Source of the DNA: Halicephalobus mephisto
Taxonomy: Eukaryota > Nematoda > Chromadorea > Rhabditida > Panagrolaimidae
Direction: 5' to 3'
Assembly: GCA_009193035.1 (NCBI GenBank)
Contig: SWDT01000107.1
Span: 62,001-126,000 of the forward strand
DNA length: 64,000 nt
Within the stretch, counting starts at the first letter, position 1, and each line of letters begins with the position of its first letter. The notes under the pieces were generated by a model. That model saw only the letters and a program-made list of their open reading frames with translations. It made no database searches and had not been told where the DNA came from. Positions 35,239 through 46,210 of this stretch are shown here, in pieces. The translations under genes were made by a program, and so were the position numbers.

Positions 35239-37960
35239 CTGAAGGAAAGAAAGAGAAAACGACAATCAAATACAGGAAAAGTCGTTGTTGAAAAAAGACT
35301 GTCCAACCAATTCCTGGACAATTGATATTGAAACATAGTAAAGACCGGAAGATGATGGTTGCCTGTAGGCTTTAATGTTTGCAAATGATTTTTCTTTTAT
35401 GTTTAGTTGGAATTTTTTTTGCGTGAGATATGGAAGACCGCGAGTGTAACGTGTTTCCCGAGAGTCGAATGCTCCAGGTTTCTAGGATCAAGACCGAATC
35501 CGGTTTGTTTTATTTTTTGACAAACGTTAGTGTCTGAAGTAATTTAAAGTTGATAATTGTGGAAATTTTTAGAATGTATTTTACATTAGGGAATTGAGAA
35601 AGGAAATTTTTAAAAGTAATTAGTACTGTAGATGAGGATATTTTTGAAATTAAAAATACCTAAAAATTTTAAAATTACAGAATATTAATTTTAAATAGTT
35701 GATTTTTAGGATTTTATATTTTATAAATATAATTTTAAAAATGTTTTATCATGTGGTTTTTTTTGTAAATTGAGTCCACATTTTTTCAACTTGGCCTTTA
35801 TCCGTTTCCGATGCATCCGGAATAGTTCTGTTTATCCTTAAAAAAACAGCTTTAGAAGGAGAATTTTTTGTTTTTTTGTTTTGTTAGAAAATTCAATTAG
35901 CTTACTGTTTTTTTTGCCAGACTTGTGGACTCGCTGTCCGACTTTTTTTGAAATTTTAGCATGTGTTGTTTTGACCAGTTTTACAAATCAGTTGAAATTT
36001 CCAAATGGCCAATGTTTTAGTTTATTGGATTTTCTAAATTTTTAAAATCTTTCGAAAACTTTGAGAAAAATCTTAACAGTATGATTAAAAGTTTAAAATT
36101 TTTTGAATTTTCGTGTTGGGAGAATTTTTGGTTTTTTTAATAATATGATTAAAATTTAAAATAATTAATATTTTGTTTTTTAAAATTCGTGTTGGGGGAA
36201 TTTGTGATTTTTATAGTAGTATAATTGTTAATAATGATTTTTTAAAAGACGAAATTAATCTTTTATCCTTGAATTATCCCTAAAGTTTGTCCCTAACCAC
36301 TGGTCTTACACGCTTTTCACTTTCACATGTCCGCTGATTGCCTCGAGTTAGTTCTGTCCGGCCTATTTAGTTATTTCTTTCCTTTAGCTCAATTGACAGC
36401 CATTTTTGGTTTTGGCCGTCGTCCAGTGGCATTTACATAGAAAAATGCTTTTCGAGACTCTTGTCAACATTTGAAAAAAAGAAGGGATTCAAAAAGCCAG
36501 CTGGGCTTGCTGCCCCTTGGCGACGAAAAACATATTGCCATAGGAATTGAAAGAGCCAACGGCTCTCGAATCGACTCACTAGTGATGTTGAGGCTGAAAG
36601 AATAAGGCCTATTGACAGCAACGAAGTGCAAAAAAGAACTAGCCTTGGGGATATTGGGAATTTTTTGGTTTTTTGTTTACTTTGGGATTTTTATAGCAAA
36701 GATGATGACTAAAGTTATTGAGGAAATACAGAGGTTGTGTTTTATAAGGAAAGTTTTAGGAATATTAAAGTTACGGAAGAAAAAAATTTTAAAAAATGTA
36801 GGTTTTATGTAACAAGTTTTTAAAAATATTAAAATTATAAAAGAAAAACTTTTAAAAATATGAAATTTATAGTTTGAATGTTTTTTTAATTTGTTTTAAA
36901 TGAGAAATTTAGAAAATTCTTATATATTAATGTGGAAATATTGGGATTTTTTGTTTTAATGTGAAAAAAAGAATTTTTCAAAAAAGTTTTTAATTTTTAT
37001 AAGAATTGTTTTATTTTGTATTCTGACATGATTGCATGAAGTAATAGTTTTTTTTGATTTTTAGATTTTTAATTTTTTAGATTTAAATTTTTTAGATTTT
37101 TTAATTTTTTAGATTTTTATCATTGAATTTAATTTTTTAAAGTTACTTAACTTAAGTTTGTGAAAACCAATTTTTTTATCTTATTATATTTCAAAAGGTG
37201 ATGGAATTTGGTTTTTTAACTATTTTTACATACATTTAAAAAATTATTTTTTTATTTTTAAATTTCCCTTTATTTTTTCCGAATTTTTCTAACAAAAACA
37301 CATTTTCACTTATGCTTTCTGTTTTCTCTTTTTTTCTCTTAGCGGCAAAAAATGGCCGTTGGCAAGGGCAGTCGCGTGCCCGACCAAAGTGGACGGTGGC
37401 TCTTTTTCGATTTTGTCTAAAAAAGAGAGAAAAAATAAAATATTGTGGAAATTTTAGAGAAACGAGATATTGAAAAATTGAGGCACCATTGGGCAGCCTT
37501 AGGGGCACTTTGCCATTTCTTCTTTTTTATTTTTTTTTCTTTTGCGAGTCCGTTTTTCCAGAAAGCCAAGGTCCACGTTTTTCTTGTTATTGATTTTTAG
37601 ATATTTTTTAATTTTTTAAACGTGGTTTGATTGTGGAATTTAAACGTGAATTTTATTTGTGAATTAAAAATAATTTTTTAGCCTCAAGTCGAAATTTTAT
37701 TTTGACACGGAAATTTTCCAACTTATTCGAGGCGGATATAATTGATCAGTTTCTACAGTAATAATTGACGAATGTAGTAAGAATTGAAGCTAAAAACTGA
37801 TTGGTTACTGCCTTGATATTGAATTTTTGAAATTATTTAAAATCGGCTTATAAGATCTAGTCGAAGAAGAAGTACAGTAATAAGAAAATTATTTTTTTTT
37901 GATTCCCGGTGAATAAATCTCTCTTGATAGAGAGTAAGGCCCCAACAGGACCCGAACTTT

Positions 37961-40900
37961 ATGAGTAGCTCGGTTGTTCCTTGTTCTGCCTCAAGTGTGA
38001 TACTCAAATCTCCTGTATCTCAGGATCCTAAAAATCTGGGTTCAACAATTAAAAGTTCGGCGACAACGGCAGCCACGAAACGCGCTAGAGGCGCAAACGC
38101 GCGTAAAACGGGTCATCTGCAATCGACGTCATCTGAAAGCAGTAAAGAACGAACTAATTCAGAAAGTACAGAACCTGCTGAATCACCTGAAACAGCTCCT
38201 GGACCAAGTAAACCAACTGAAAAAAATTCTGGAGGTTAGTTATTGGAAAATTTAAAAAAAAAAATTAAATTTTGATTATTTGTCGAAAATATTTTGTAAT
38301 TCGTTGTTGGCGAAATCAGAAATTATGAGAAAAACAAGATTTTTGTAATTAGTAAATTTAGATGATATTTAAAATTAGATTGAAATAGTTGATTTTTAAT
38401 CACTATTCTGATTTTTTTGTAATTGATTTTGGAAGTTAGAAAACAACTTGAGTGGAATTCCAGATAGTGACTGAAAATATATAGAAATTGGCAAATTTGG
38501 TCACTATTCAAAGGTTTTTTAGAGAATTTTAAAAATCAGCTATGGAAATTTAGATTGTGACTAAAAATTAACTCTTGGACACTATCCATGGTTTTTATTG
38601 GAACTGTTTTTTTTCAATAACAGAAAACCGCTGCTGTAGAAATATGGATAGTGACTAAAAATTAACTTTTTCGGACACTATCCATGGTTTTTATTGGAAC
38701 TGTTTTTTTTCAATAGCTGAAAACCGCTGCTCTAGAAATTCTGATAGTGACTAAAGATCAGCACTTTGGCATATTGTTGGATGCTGTCCAAGTTTCCCTC
38801 GTTTTGAAATGATGGTATCTTTGTGGAAAATCAAAATTTCTCAACATGCCTCCCTTTCACGAAACCTTGAAACCTGAATATTTCATCAACTGGACACTAG
38901 AAATTTCTGAAATCAACAACTTTAGTTTTCTTATTGCCTTTGCATTTCTGTCCATCACTTTCAACTTGCTGTCCCCATTTGACCTTTGTTGTTTTCGTTC
39001 CTTCTGATCTATTTTTGTTTCTAGTATTTTTTTTCTATTTCACTTTCATTTGAGAGGCGGTCACGGGACGCGCAAAACTGGCCAACAACGAATCGGAAGA
39101 GGAATATTTGGCCAGGATCAACACGGACAAACTTTAAAATTTCACGTTTTAGAATGCGCGAAAGAAAAAAAAATTTTTTTTTTGACCCGCCTTGCGTAAC
39201 TCTTCTGGTCACCGATTTTGTGGCCTTGAAATATTTTTCGACAGACGAGTTGCCATCGTGAAAAAATAAAATTTTTGTTTTTGTATTTAAAAATAAAAAA
39301 AAAATTGACCATTTTTAATTTTAAGATAAAAAAACGATGGAAGAACCTTCATGTTCTGATTCTGAAGCGCTCTATGCCAAAATAATCAAAGCTGTTGAAC
39401 CCAGTGGATTTCTTAAATCAAAAATTTGTGAGTTTTTAATGTTTAAAAAACTAATTTTAATTTACTTCCAGGTACACCTATGGCATCGTCGGATTCTGGA
39501 GTGGAATCGATAGATATCATTGACAACAAAGATGAAGGAACGAACAGGAACAACAATGTAGTGACCCCAAGCGAAAGCTCGAGTTCAGATGTCACTGCTT
39601 CTCCTCATGTCGCCAGAAGGGATATCATTGTTTGTGGTGATTGTCAACAAGATTTCCCAATATCACAGTTTGCCTTGTTTATGGATCACAAGGTGAGTTT
39701 TGTCCAAGTTAAAATTAGTCACTATCCAGATGATTTCTAGAGCTGTTTTTCTATTATCGAAATTAGTTATAATAGTCTTTGGATAGTGTCTAGGAAGTTA
39801 TTAGAATGCTGATTCCTAGTCACTATCCAGACGATTTCTAGAGCTGTTTTTCAATCAAAAATCAAGTCAAAAATTGGCTCAGACAGTGACTTAATGATTT
39901 GAATGTAATTTTGAGATATTATCTAGATTTTATTTTTTACTAAAAAGTTAATTGAATGGTGATTGATTCATGTTGCTTTTAATCACTATCCAATTCTTCC
40001 ATTGGGACTGTTGTTAAATGTCTGCCAAAGGGGGTTATAGATAGTGTCTAGGGAATTAAAATAAAAGTTTTCAGACAACAGTCCAGACGACGGATTTTGA
40101 TAATTACTGAAGTTTTTCTTAAATTATTAAAATTAGTCCAAATTCTGATTTTTTTAGTCATGGATAGTGACTGGATTTTATTTCTTTTTAGTAAATAACT
40201 TTTAACCTTGGAAAAAATTTGATGACTCATGACTTTTTTAGATGAATCGTTGTGATGGGAAACAGACGCCATCAGATGACATAACATCTATGTTGGTCGA
40301 TTCTCCTCCTGGTGACGCTACATTTACTCGTCTTCATCCTCGTCGGAATCTTTTACTTGATCATAATGTCAAAAAAGAAATTGGGATTAATACTTTAGAT
40401 ACAGGTTAGTTTTATTTGACCACAGTATCCTTTTTGACAAAAAAAAATATTTTTTCCGAGTGGGCTTTGTCCAGAATTTCTTCAAATTTTGTGCGAACAC
40501 GTTTATTGACATAGGGCCAAGTGGGGTTGCGCAAGATTTGGTTTTCCTGCAGAGAAAATTTTAAGCCTTTAACTTTGGTAAACAAAAATCTACCTGAAAG
40601 CGAAAATTTTAAAATAATGTTTGCCTAGGTTGGACCACGGAAAAAGGTTCAGTAGGAAAAATAAAAATCAACAATAGACGCCAGATTGTCATGAGACCAC
40701 TGTCCCTGAAATATTGTTTGTAATTTTTTTTAATATTTAAAATAAATCAAAAACTGACCCCTTGTTGACATGTTTCATAACGTCAAAAAATTGAAATAAT
40801 GGAAAAATTTGGTCTCAAATTGAGGATTTTTTTCCGGTTTTTTTTTTAAAAAGTAAAAATGGAAAATTTGGCGCGAAAAATGAAAGAACAAAAACATTTT

Positions 40901-43900
40901 TATTTTGTTTTACAAGTCCACTTTGGTTGGAGTGATTGATGGAGCCACGAGGAAAAGAAGGTCTTTCTTTTTGTCTGTTTTTGTTGATGGAAAATAACCG
41001 AATGATTTGACCTCGAAGTCATTTCTGGAAAAAGGAATGGGAAAAAAACAGAAATGGCCATTATGAAAAAAGGTCACAAAAGAAGCAGATGGCAATAATA
41101 TGATTTAAATGCAGGATCTAAATTTGCATATGGAAAAGTTAAAATTTTAGATACTATTTGGATACTTTTCAGTCATTATTCAAAAAATTTCTGAAACTTT
41201 TTATATTACTAAAATTAGTTCCAATAATAAAATTGGATAGTGACTAAAATTGTTAATTATTCTTTCCAGTCATTATTCAAAAAATTTCTGAAACTTTTTG
41301 TATTACTAAAATCAGCTCTAGTAATAAAATTGGATAGTGACTAAAATTATTAATTGTTCTTTTCAGTCATTATTCAAAAAATTTCTGAAACTTTTTGTAT
41401 TACTAAAATCAGCTCTAGTAATAAAATTGGATAGTGACTGGAAAGCTATGGTTTTGATATAGTTTTAGACACTATCCGACTTTGATTTTATTATTTTAAA
41501 GTTAATTAAATAATGCCTCTTTTTTTAATCGATTTTCAATGGAATTTTCGCTTTTTTGTCCTTCAATTGTTCCATTTTAAAATTGAAATCAAATTCTGAC
41601 TCAACTGCCCATTGGATTCATTTTCAAAAAAATTGTTGAAAAAAGTTTTCCTCGATTCTTAAGTTTGATTGCAACTTTGACAATGCCCATTTCTAGGACC
41701 TCTCCAAAAACGCAAACAGGAAAGAAAAATAAATTTTTATGGTTACGCAATTTTTTTAAAAATGGTCTGTAAGGGATTGTCTGGTCAACTTGATGGAGAA
41801 GGTTTTATTGTTTGAAAAAAATCAAAAATAGACAGTTTTTTATTTATCTTGCTGGGATCCTGAATTCACGTTTACGATTTTATCCAATATTTGCCCATGG
41901 CTGTTTCCGGTCCCCCTTCGGGTCCCCGCAAACAAACGTAAAAACATATTGACTATTATACGAAAAAAGCTGTAGAAGGAAAATGACGAAATACCTAGGG
42001 AAACAGAAATGCAATATTACTGTAAAAATAAGGAATGGAAGTTTGTACGAAGTAATCTCAGAATGAATTCATGGCATTTTAGAACGAGTTAATTTTGGGT
42101 TTTTTGGAGATTTTGGAAGTTTTCAGAAGGTTTTAGAAGATTTTAGAATCTTATACTTGGATTCTGGAAGTTTTTATGACATTCTAAAAATCCCTACCGT
42201 AATCTGTAAAATGTTAAGAAAATTTGAACTTAATTCTAAAAGTTTGCAGAAGGTTTTAGAAGATTTTAGAATCTCATACTTGGATTCTGGAGCATTCTAT
42301 GAAATTCTAAAAACCCTTACAGTATTCTATAAAATCCTAAAAAGTCCTGAATTCTAAAAATTCCCGAAAGTTATAAGCTTGTTTAAAACTTTAGAATTTT
42401 CTACTTGATTATAACCACTTGAGAAATTCTAATAATACTGTATTTTAGCCCAAACTTCTCGAGTGGAAGATCCGGAAGGTCAAATAGCGGCCAAATTGCC
42501 GAATATCACGTGTTATTCGTGTAAACTAAAATGTTCGGATGTTTGGCAGTTATTGCAACATTGTTTTGTTGCTCACGGATTAAGGATTAGTGAAGAAAAT
42601 CTTCCTGGATTTGATTATCCAAGATGTGAAAGTCCGTTATTAGCTAGACCTCAACCAACTTCGATATTTAATACTCCTGTCTCAACGAGGCCACATTTGA
42701 CAAGTAAGTTTTAAAATTAATTTTAAAAATATCACTTTTTGAAGAAATTAAAAAATTTCTTACTATAGAAGTTAGAAAATATTTTTTTAAAAATAATTTT
42801 TCAAAAAATAAATTTTTATATTTTTGTCTGAAGTGGAAGTTTTTTGACATTTAATTCTCAAAAAATATTTTATAATTGTCTTTGGACTAAAATGGTAAAT
42901 TTTGAATATTTTTATGGTCTTATAACGGGATTTTTTGGATTTTCTAAATCTCAAAACGACAATTTCTTACAGAGATTTTAATATTTTTGCTTTTCAGCAT
43001 CAAAATCCCTCTCTAGTGGAGGTAAATCGGCCTTTTCGCTGAATGTTTTCTGTTCAGAGAGACTGAAGAAGATTGCGAAAGAAGCAGATCCTTCTGCAGA
43101 TGCCTCTTCTTTATTGTCTCCTAATTCTCCAGAAGATGCACGAAGAATCAGTCAATCTAGTTTTGATGAACATCAACAACAGTCTTTGGCTTCTGTTGCT
43201 GCAGGTCTTACGGATCTTGTTAATGCAACAACGAATCCACTTTTGAATATTCCTCAAACTCCGAATAGTTTGTCGTTCCAACCGGAATTACTTCAGGCAA
43301 TGCAGAGTTACTATATTAATCAACAAAATTCTACAACTGCTTTACTTGGATTTAATAATGGAAATTCTAGTGGACTTATTGGAGGACTTCAGAATAATTC
43401 AACAAATACAGCTTCTGCGATTTTGGCGAATTTAGCAGGAGCAGTTAAATCTCCCAGTTTGATGGCAGCAATGGTTGCTGCAGCAACTCCAACAACAGCT
43501 TCTAGTCTTGATGAACTTCTTCAACAAAGTGTTAATAATTCTGTTTTTAATAATACAGTAACTACAGGAACACCTATTCAAGGAACAAATTCAGTTGCAA
43601 GTAGTCCTGTGAAAAATCTCAGAAGACCAGGAAGTCCTTTAACTGCCAGAAATAGCTTAACTCCAAATGGAACATCACCGACGAATAATTTGACTTCTCC
43701 TCCGACATCGGCTGGACCTCAAAATAAAATGCCAAGATTACTGTCGGATTCTAGAAGAAGTTGTAGTGCTTTGAATATTTCAACTTTTGGAGGGAAAAAT
43801 CGAACTTCTTCAATGACACCGTCAAATGAAAATGAAGACGAAGATAAAATAATTGTTGTTGATGAACATGAACTTGCTGAACCTGCTGCTAGAAGAGATT

Positions 43901-44820
43901 CGAAATCTAAAAAAGATCGATGCAATTACTGTATGAAAGTTTTCACGAATAGAAGTAACTTGATTGTTCATTTGAGATCCCATACAGGAGAAAAACCATA
44001 CAAATGTCAACTTTGTGCATATGCTTGTGCTCAATCAAGTAAGCTAACAAGACATATGAGAACTCATGGACAAAATGGCAAAGAAACATTCCATTGTTCT
44101 ATCTGTCGAATGCCATTTAGTGTTCATTCAACGTTGGAAAAACATATGAGAAAATGTGTTGTTGTTAATCAAATTAATGGAGGAAATGGAAGGTACAATG
44201 GAGCTGGTAATCTTCCTAGGAAATCTGATCCTTCACCTTTGAAATCCGACAGTGGGATCCCTCTGGCTGATGCAAATTCACTATTGGCCTTGAGTAAGAC
44301 TCCTACGAGTGGAGCTAATGGGAACGTGAATCAGACAAATCAGATGGTCTTGAACTGGCTTCAAGTAAGTAATCCTTAGAAAATGACTAAATTCAAAGAA
44401 GGAAGACATTTTTATTAATTTTTTGAAAATAACTAAATTCAAAGGAGGAAGACACTTTTATAAATTTTTTGAAAATGACTAAATTCAAAGGAGGAAGACA
44501 CTTTTATTAATTTTTTGGAAATGACTAAATTCTAAAAAATTAAATACTTTTTGTTAATTTTTAAAAATTAATGTTGGATTACAGTAATTTGGAAACTGAA
44601 TTTTCAACTGTTTTCCCCTTTTGTAGAGAATAATTAAATTTCAAATTTTTATTAATGTTTGATTACAGTAACCTGAAATCTTGATTTCCAGGCCTTGCAC
44701 GTGAATGCCAACTCCACTTCGAACAATTCTGGTTCCAACAACGTCAAAGAAGAGTACATCGCTGTTGATGACGAAGAAATGGAAGCTACAGAAGCTTCTG
44801 AACTTGTTTCGACAAAGTGA
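37961..44820 (+). CDS. bcl-11: BCL11-family zinc-finger transcription factor
   Basis: Seven exons in frame: 37961-38234, 39326-39427, 39472-39692, 40242-40404, 42449-42703, 42998-44364, 44692-44820; 836 aa. The N-terminal CCHC finger is C180-x2-C183-x14-H198-x4-C203, the spacing of BCL11 finger 0, which mediates self-association. One C2H2 finger follows (C275, C278, H291, H296; LLQH..xAHGLRI). The C-terminal trio is C647/C650/H663/H667, C675/C678/H691/H695 and C705/C708/H721/C725, with [20 protein letters not shown] and [13 protein letters not shown] as in BCL11A/B fingers 4-6. Known role: DNA-binding repressor in neuronal and blood fates, recruiting NuRD. A basic stretch [15 protein letters not shown] near residue 45 may stand in for the vertebrate NuRD-binding N-terminus; that is a guess. 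Upstream exons cannot be excluded. Introns carry GGATAGTGAC palindromes. Confidence 0.93.
38440..38790. repeat. GGATAGTGAC palindromes, bcl-11 intron 1
   Basis: Alternating TTTGGTCACTATTC, CAGATAGTGACTGAAA, GGACACTATCCATGGTTTTT and ATGGATAGTGACTAAAAATT copies, with a roughly 110-base direct repeat (TTATTGGAACTGTTTTTTTT... GAAAACCGCTGCT) occurring twice at 38575-38750. Same family as 24890-25545. Confidence 0.78.
39708..40185. repeat. GGATAGTGAC palindromes, bcl-11 intron 3
   Basis: GTCACTATCCAGATGATTTC and GTCACTATCCAGACGATTTC begin two related units with CTAGAGCTGTTTTTC; later copies are AATCACTATCCAATTC, ATAGATAGTGTCTAGG and CATGGATAGTGACTGG. It fills most of the intron between exons 3 and 4. 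Confidence 0.78.
40420..41100. other. GC-richer islands in bcl-11 intron 4, possible nested minus-strand coding
   Basis: Minus-strand open segments: 40425-40553 after an acceptor CTCTGCAG (product with [20 protein letters not shown] and a stop), 40640-40700 with an ATG and a signal-peptide-like [13 protein letters not shown] about 13 bases after a TTTCAG, and 40911-41025 after TTTTTCCAG, ending in a stop followed by AATAAA. They look coding but do not join into one clean gene, and the plus strand of 40910-40990 is open too. Confidence 0.25.
41140..41485. repeat. GGATAGTGAC palindromes, bcl-11 intron 4
   Basis: Three direct units of about 107 bases, each with TCATTATTCAAAAAATTTCT, CTTTTTGTATTACTAAAATC and AATAAAATTGGATAGTGACT. 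The second and third are nearly identical, which suggests recent tandem duplication. Confidence 0.82.
42105..42360. repeat. Direct repeat in bcl-11 intron 4
   Basis: Two units of about 115 bases share TTTTAGAAGATTTTAGAATC and ACTTGGATTCTGGA, then a C/A-rich AATCCCTAC or AACCCTTAC. Open frames across it are repeat-encoded. Confidence 0.65.
44375..44545. repeat. Short tandem repeat in the last bcl-11 intron
   Basis: Three to four copies of a roughly 46-base unit, AAATGACTAAATTCAAAGGA followed by GGAAGACACTTTTATTAATT and a T-run. Confidence 0.8.
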
Positions 44821-45268
44821 GCCCAAAAGTCCTTCATACAGTTTTTTTCGCTTTAGTCTCATTCTGCTTTCATTACTGTAACTGTGGGTTCACTCCAAAG
44901 ATCAATTTTTAGTTTTAATTTTTGGTTGAAAGCTTTGTGTATATTCCCTACCCTTGAAAATATTCCCAAGTTCTTTCCAAGGGGCTACCGTAACCTGCCC
45001 GTAGTGTAATCTTTAATAACAATTGTGATATTTGAGCCACAAATCTTTCAGCCTTTTTTGTAACTTAGTCCGGTTAGATATTTACCGTAATCGTGTTAGA
45101 AAAAGTTGAATTTTAAAAAAAAAGTAATTTAGACTCAAAAACTCCAATTTTTCGGCTTTGAGATACTGTAGGAATTTTTACGCGGTATTTTTTAAAAATC
45201 CGGTTATTTTAGAAATTTTTTTTTGTCTGAATGGACACCCCGGTGATTATGTACATAGATAAACCTTC

Positions 45269-45274
45269 AATAAA
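45269..45274 (+). promoter_or_regulatory. Poly(A) signal of bcl-11
   Basis: AATAAA in CCTTCAATAAAATTTTG, about 450 bases after the bcl-11 stop and before a TTTTGTTCTTTC stretch. It gives a 3' UTR of plausible length for a regulated transcription factor. Confidence 0.55.
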
Positions 45275-46210
45275 ATTTTGTTCTTTCTAGAAATCTACAG
45301 TAGGCCCATTTGGTAAATAGTTTTTTTACAGTAAACCCGGTTTTTTATTTTTCACGGGATTTTTTATCTCAATCTGGTAAATTTTTTCTTTTTTTAGTCT
45401 CGCCGAGAAAATTGAAATTGTTAGTTTTTGTGTCTTTTACTTTGTAATTCACTTTTTACGTTAGTTTTCGATTTCCTCGTCCTTCTGGGACATTCGTTTT
45501 CCCCGGTAATCAAAAAATATTACGGAAAATTTTTGAGAAATATATTATTTTGAAGTGTACTGTAGTTGAAAAGAGAAGTTGAATAAATTGAAGTTTAATT
45601 GTATTTTTTACTGTAATTGGACTTTGGATTTTACAAAAAAAAAGATTCATAAAATTTCGAAAAAAATTAAAAAATATTTTTCTGGAATTTTTTCGATATA
45701 AATTTTCATCGAATTTTAGAAAGTTTCAGAAATGTGAAGTTGAATCTAGAAGGATTCAGAAGTTTCCAAAAAAATGTGAAAAATTTTGAATTTTCTATTT
45801 GATTCTGAAAATTTCGAAATTTCACTGAATTTTGAAAAGTTTTAGATTTTTTTAAGATTCTAGAAGACCACAAAAAATTTTATAGAATTTTAAAGTTTCA
45901 AAATCGCTCTAAAATTATGAAAATATTCATAGTTCTAAATTTTCACTGAATTTTGAAAGATTTCCGAATTTTTCTGAGATTCCAGAAGCTTCCGCAGCAT
46001 TCTGGAAATCTTGACAGAATTCTGGAAAGTTTCATAAACATTGCTGAATTTTCAAAAACTTCAAAACTTTCATGATTCTGTAAATCTCCAGAATTTGTCA
46101 TCAGATTCCTGAAGATTCAAAACGGTTTTATAGAATTCCAATATTGAGAAAACGGATATCAGAAAAGTAACATCAAAGTTCTACTTCTGAATATAGTTCG
46201 TTAAACGTAT
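45275..46210. other. Intergenic, no gene seen
   Basis: AT-rich, with degenerate direct repeats of the type TTTCACTGAATTTTGAAAGATTT and AGATTCTAGAAGNNTNCA from 45700 to 46150. It separates bcl-11 (+) from the tail-to-tail minus-strand Ig/TSP1 gene. Confidence 0.5.

Larger units (their letters stand above)
29445..37960. other. Gene-poor region directly upstream of bcl-11 with GC-richer islands
   Basis: AT-rich background with islands near 29695-29895, 31125-31225, 31440-31560, 32200-33130, 33585-33780, 33870-34110, 34430-34735, 35030-35240, 36280-36620 and 37315-37530. Several islands are open in more than one frame and on both strands, as expected from composition, so I call no gene. Tandem repeats: CTCCCACCACGAAAAATTCA units at 30120-30385, and a roughly 110-base unit with GAGAGCGCGCGACTGG and CCATTTTTTCCATGCCGTTT at 31615-31975. 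The best explanation is regulatory DNA or unrecognised 5' exons of bcl-11. Confidence 0.5.
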
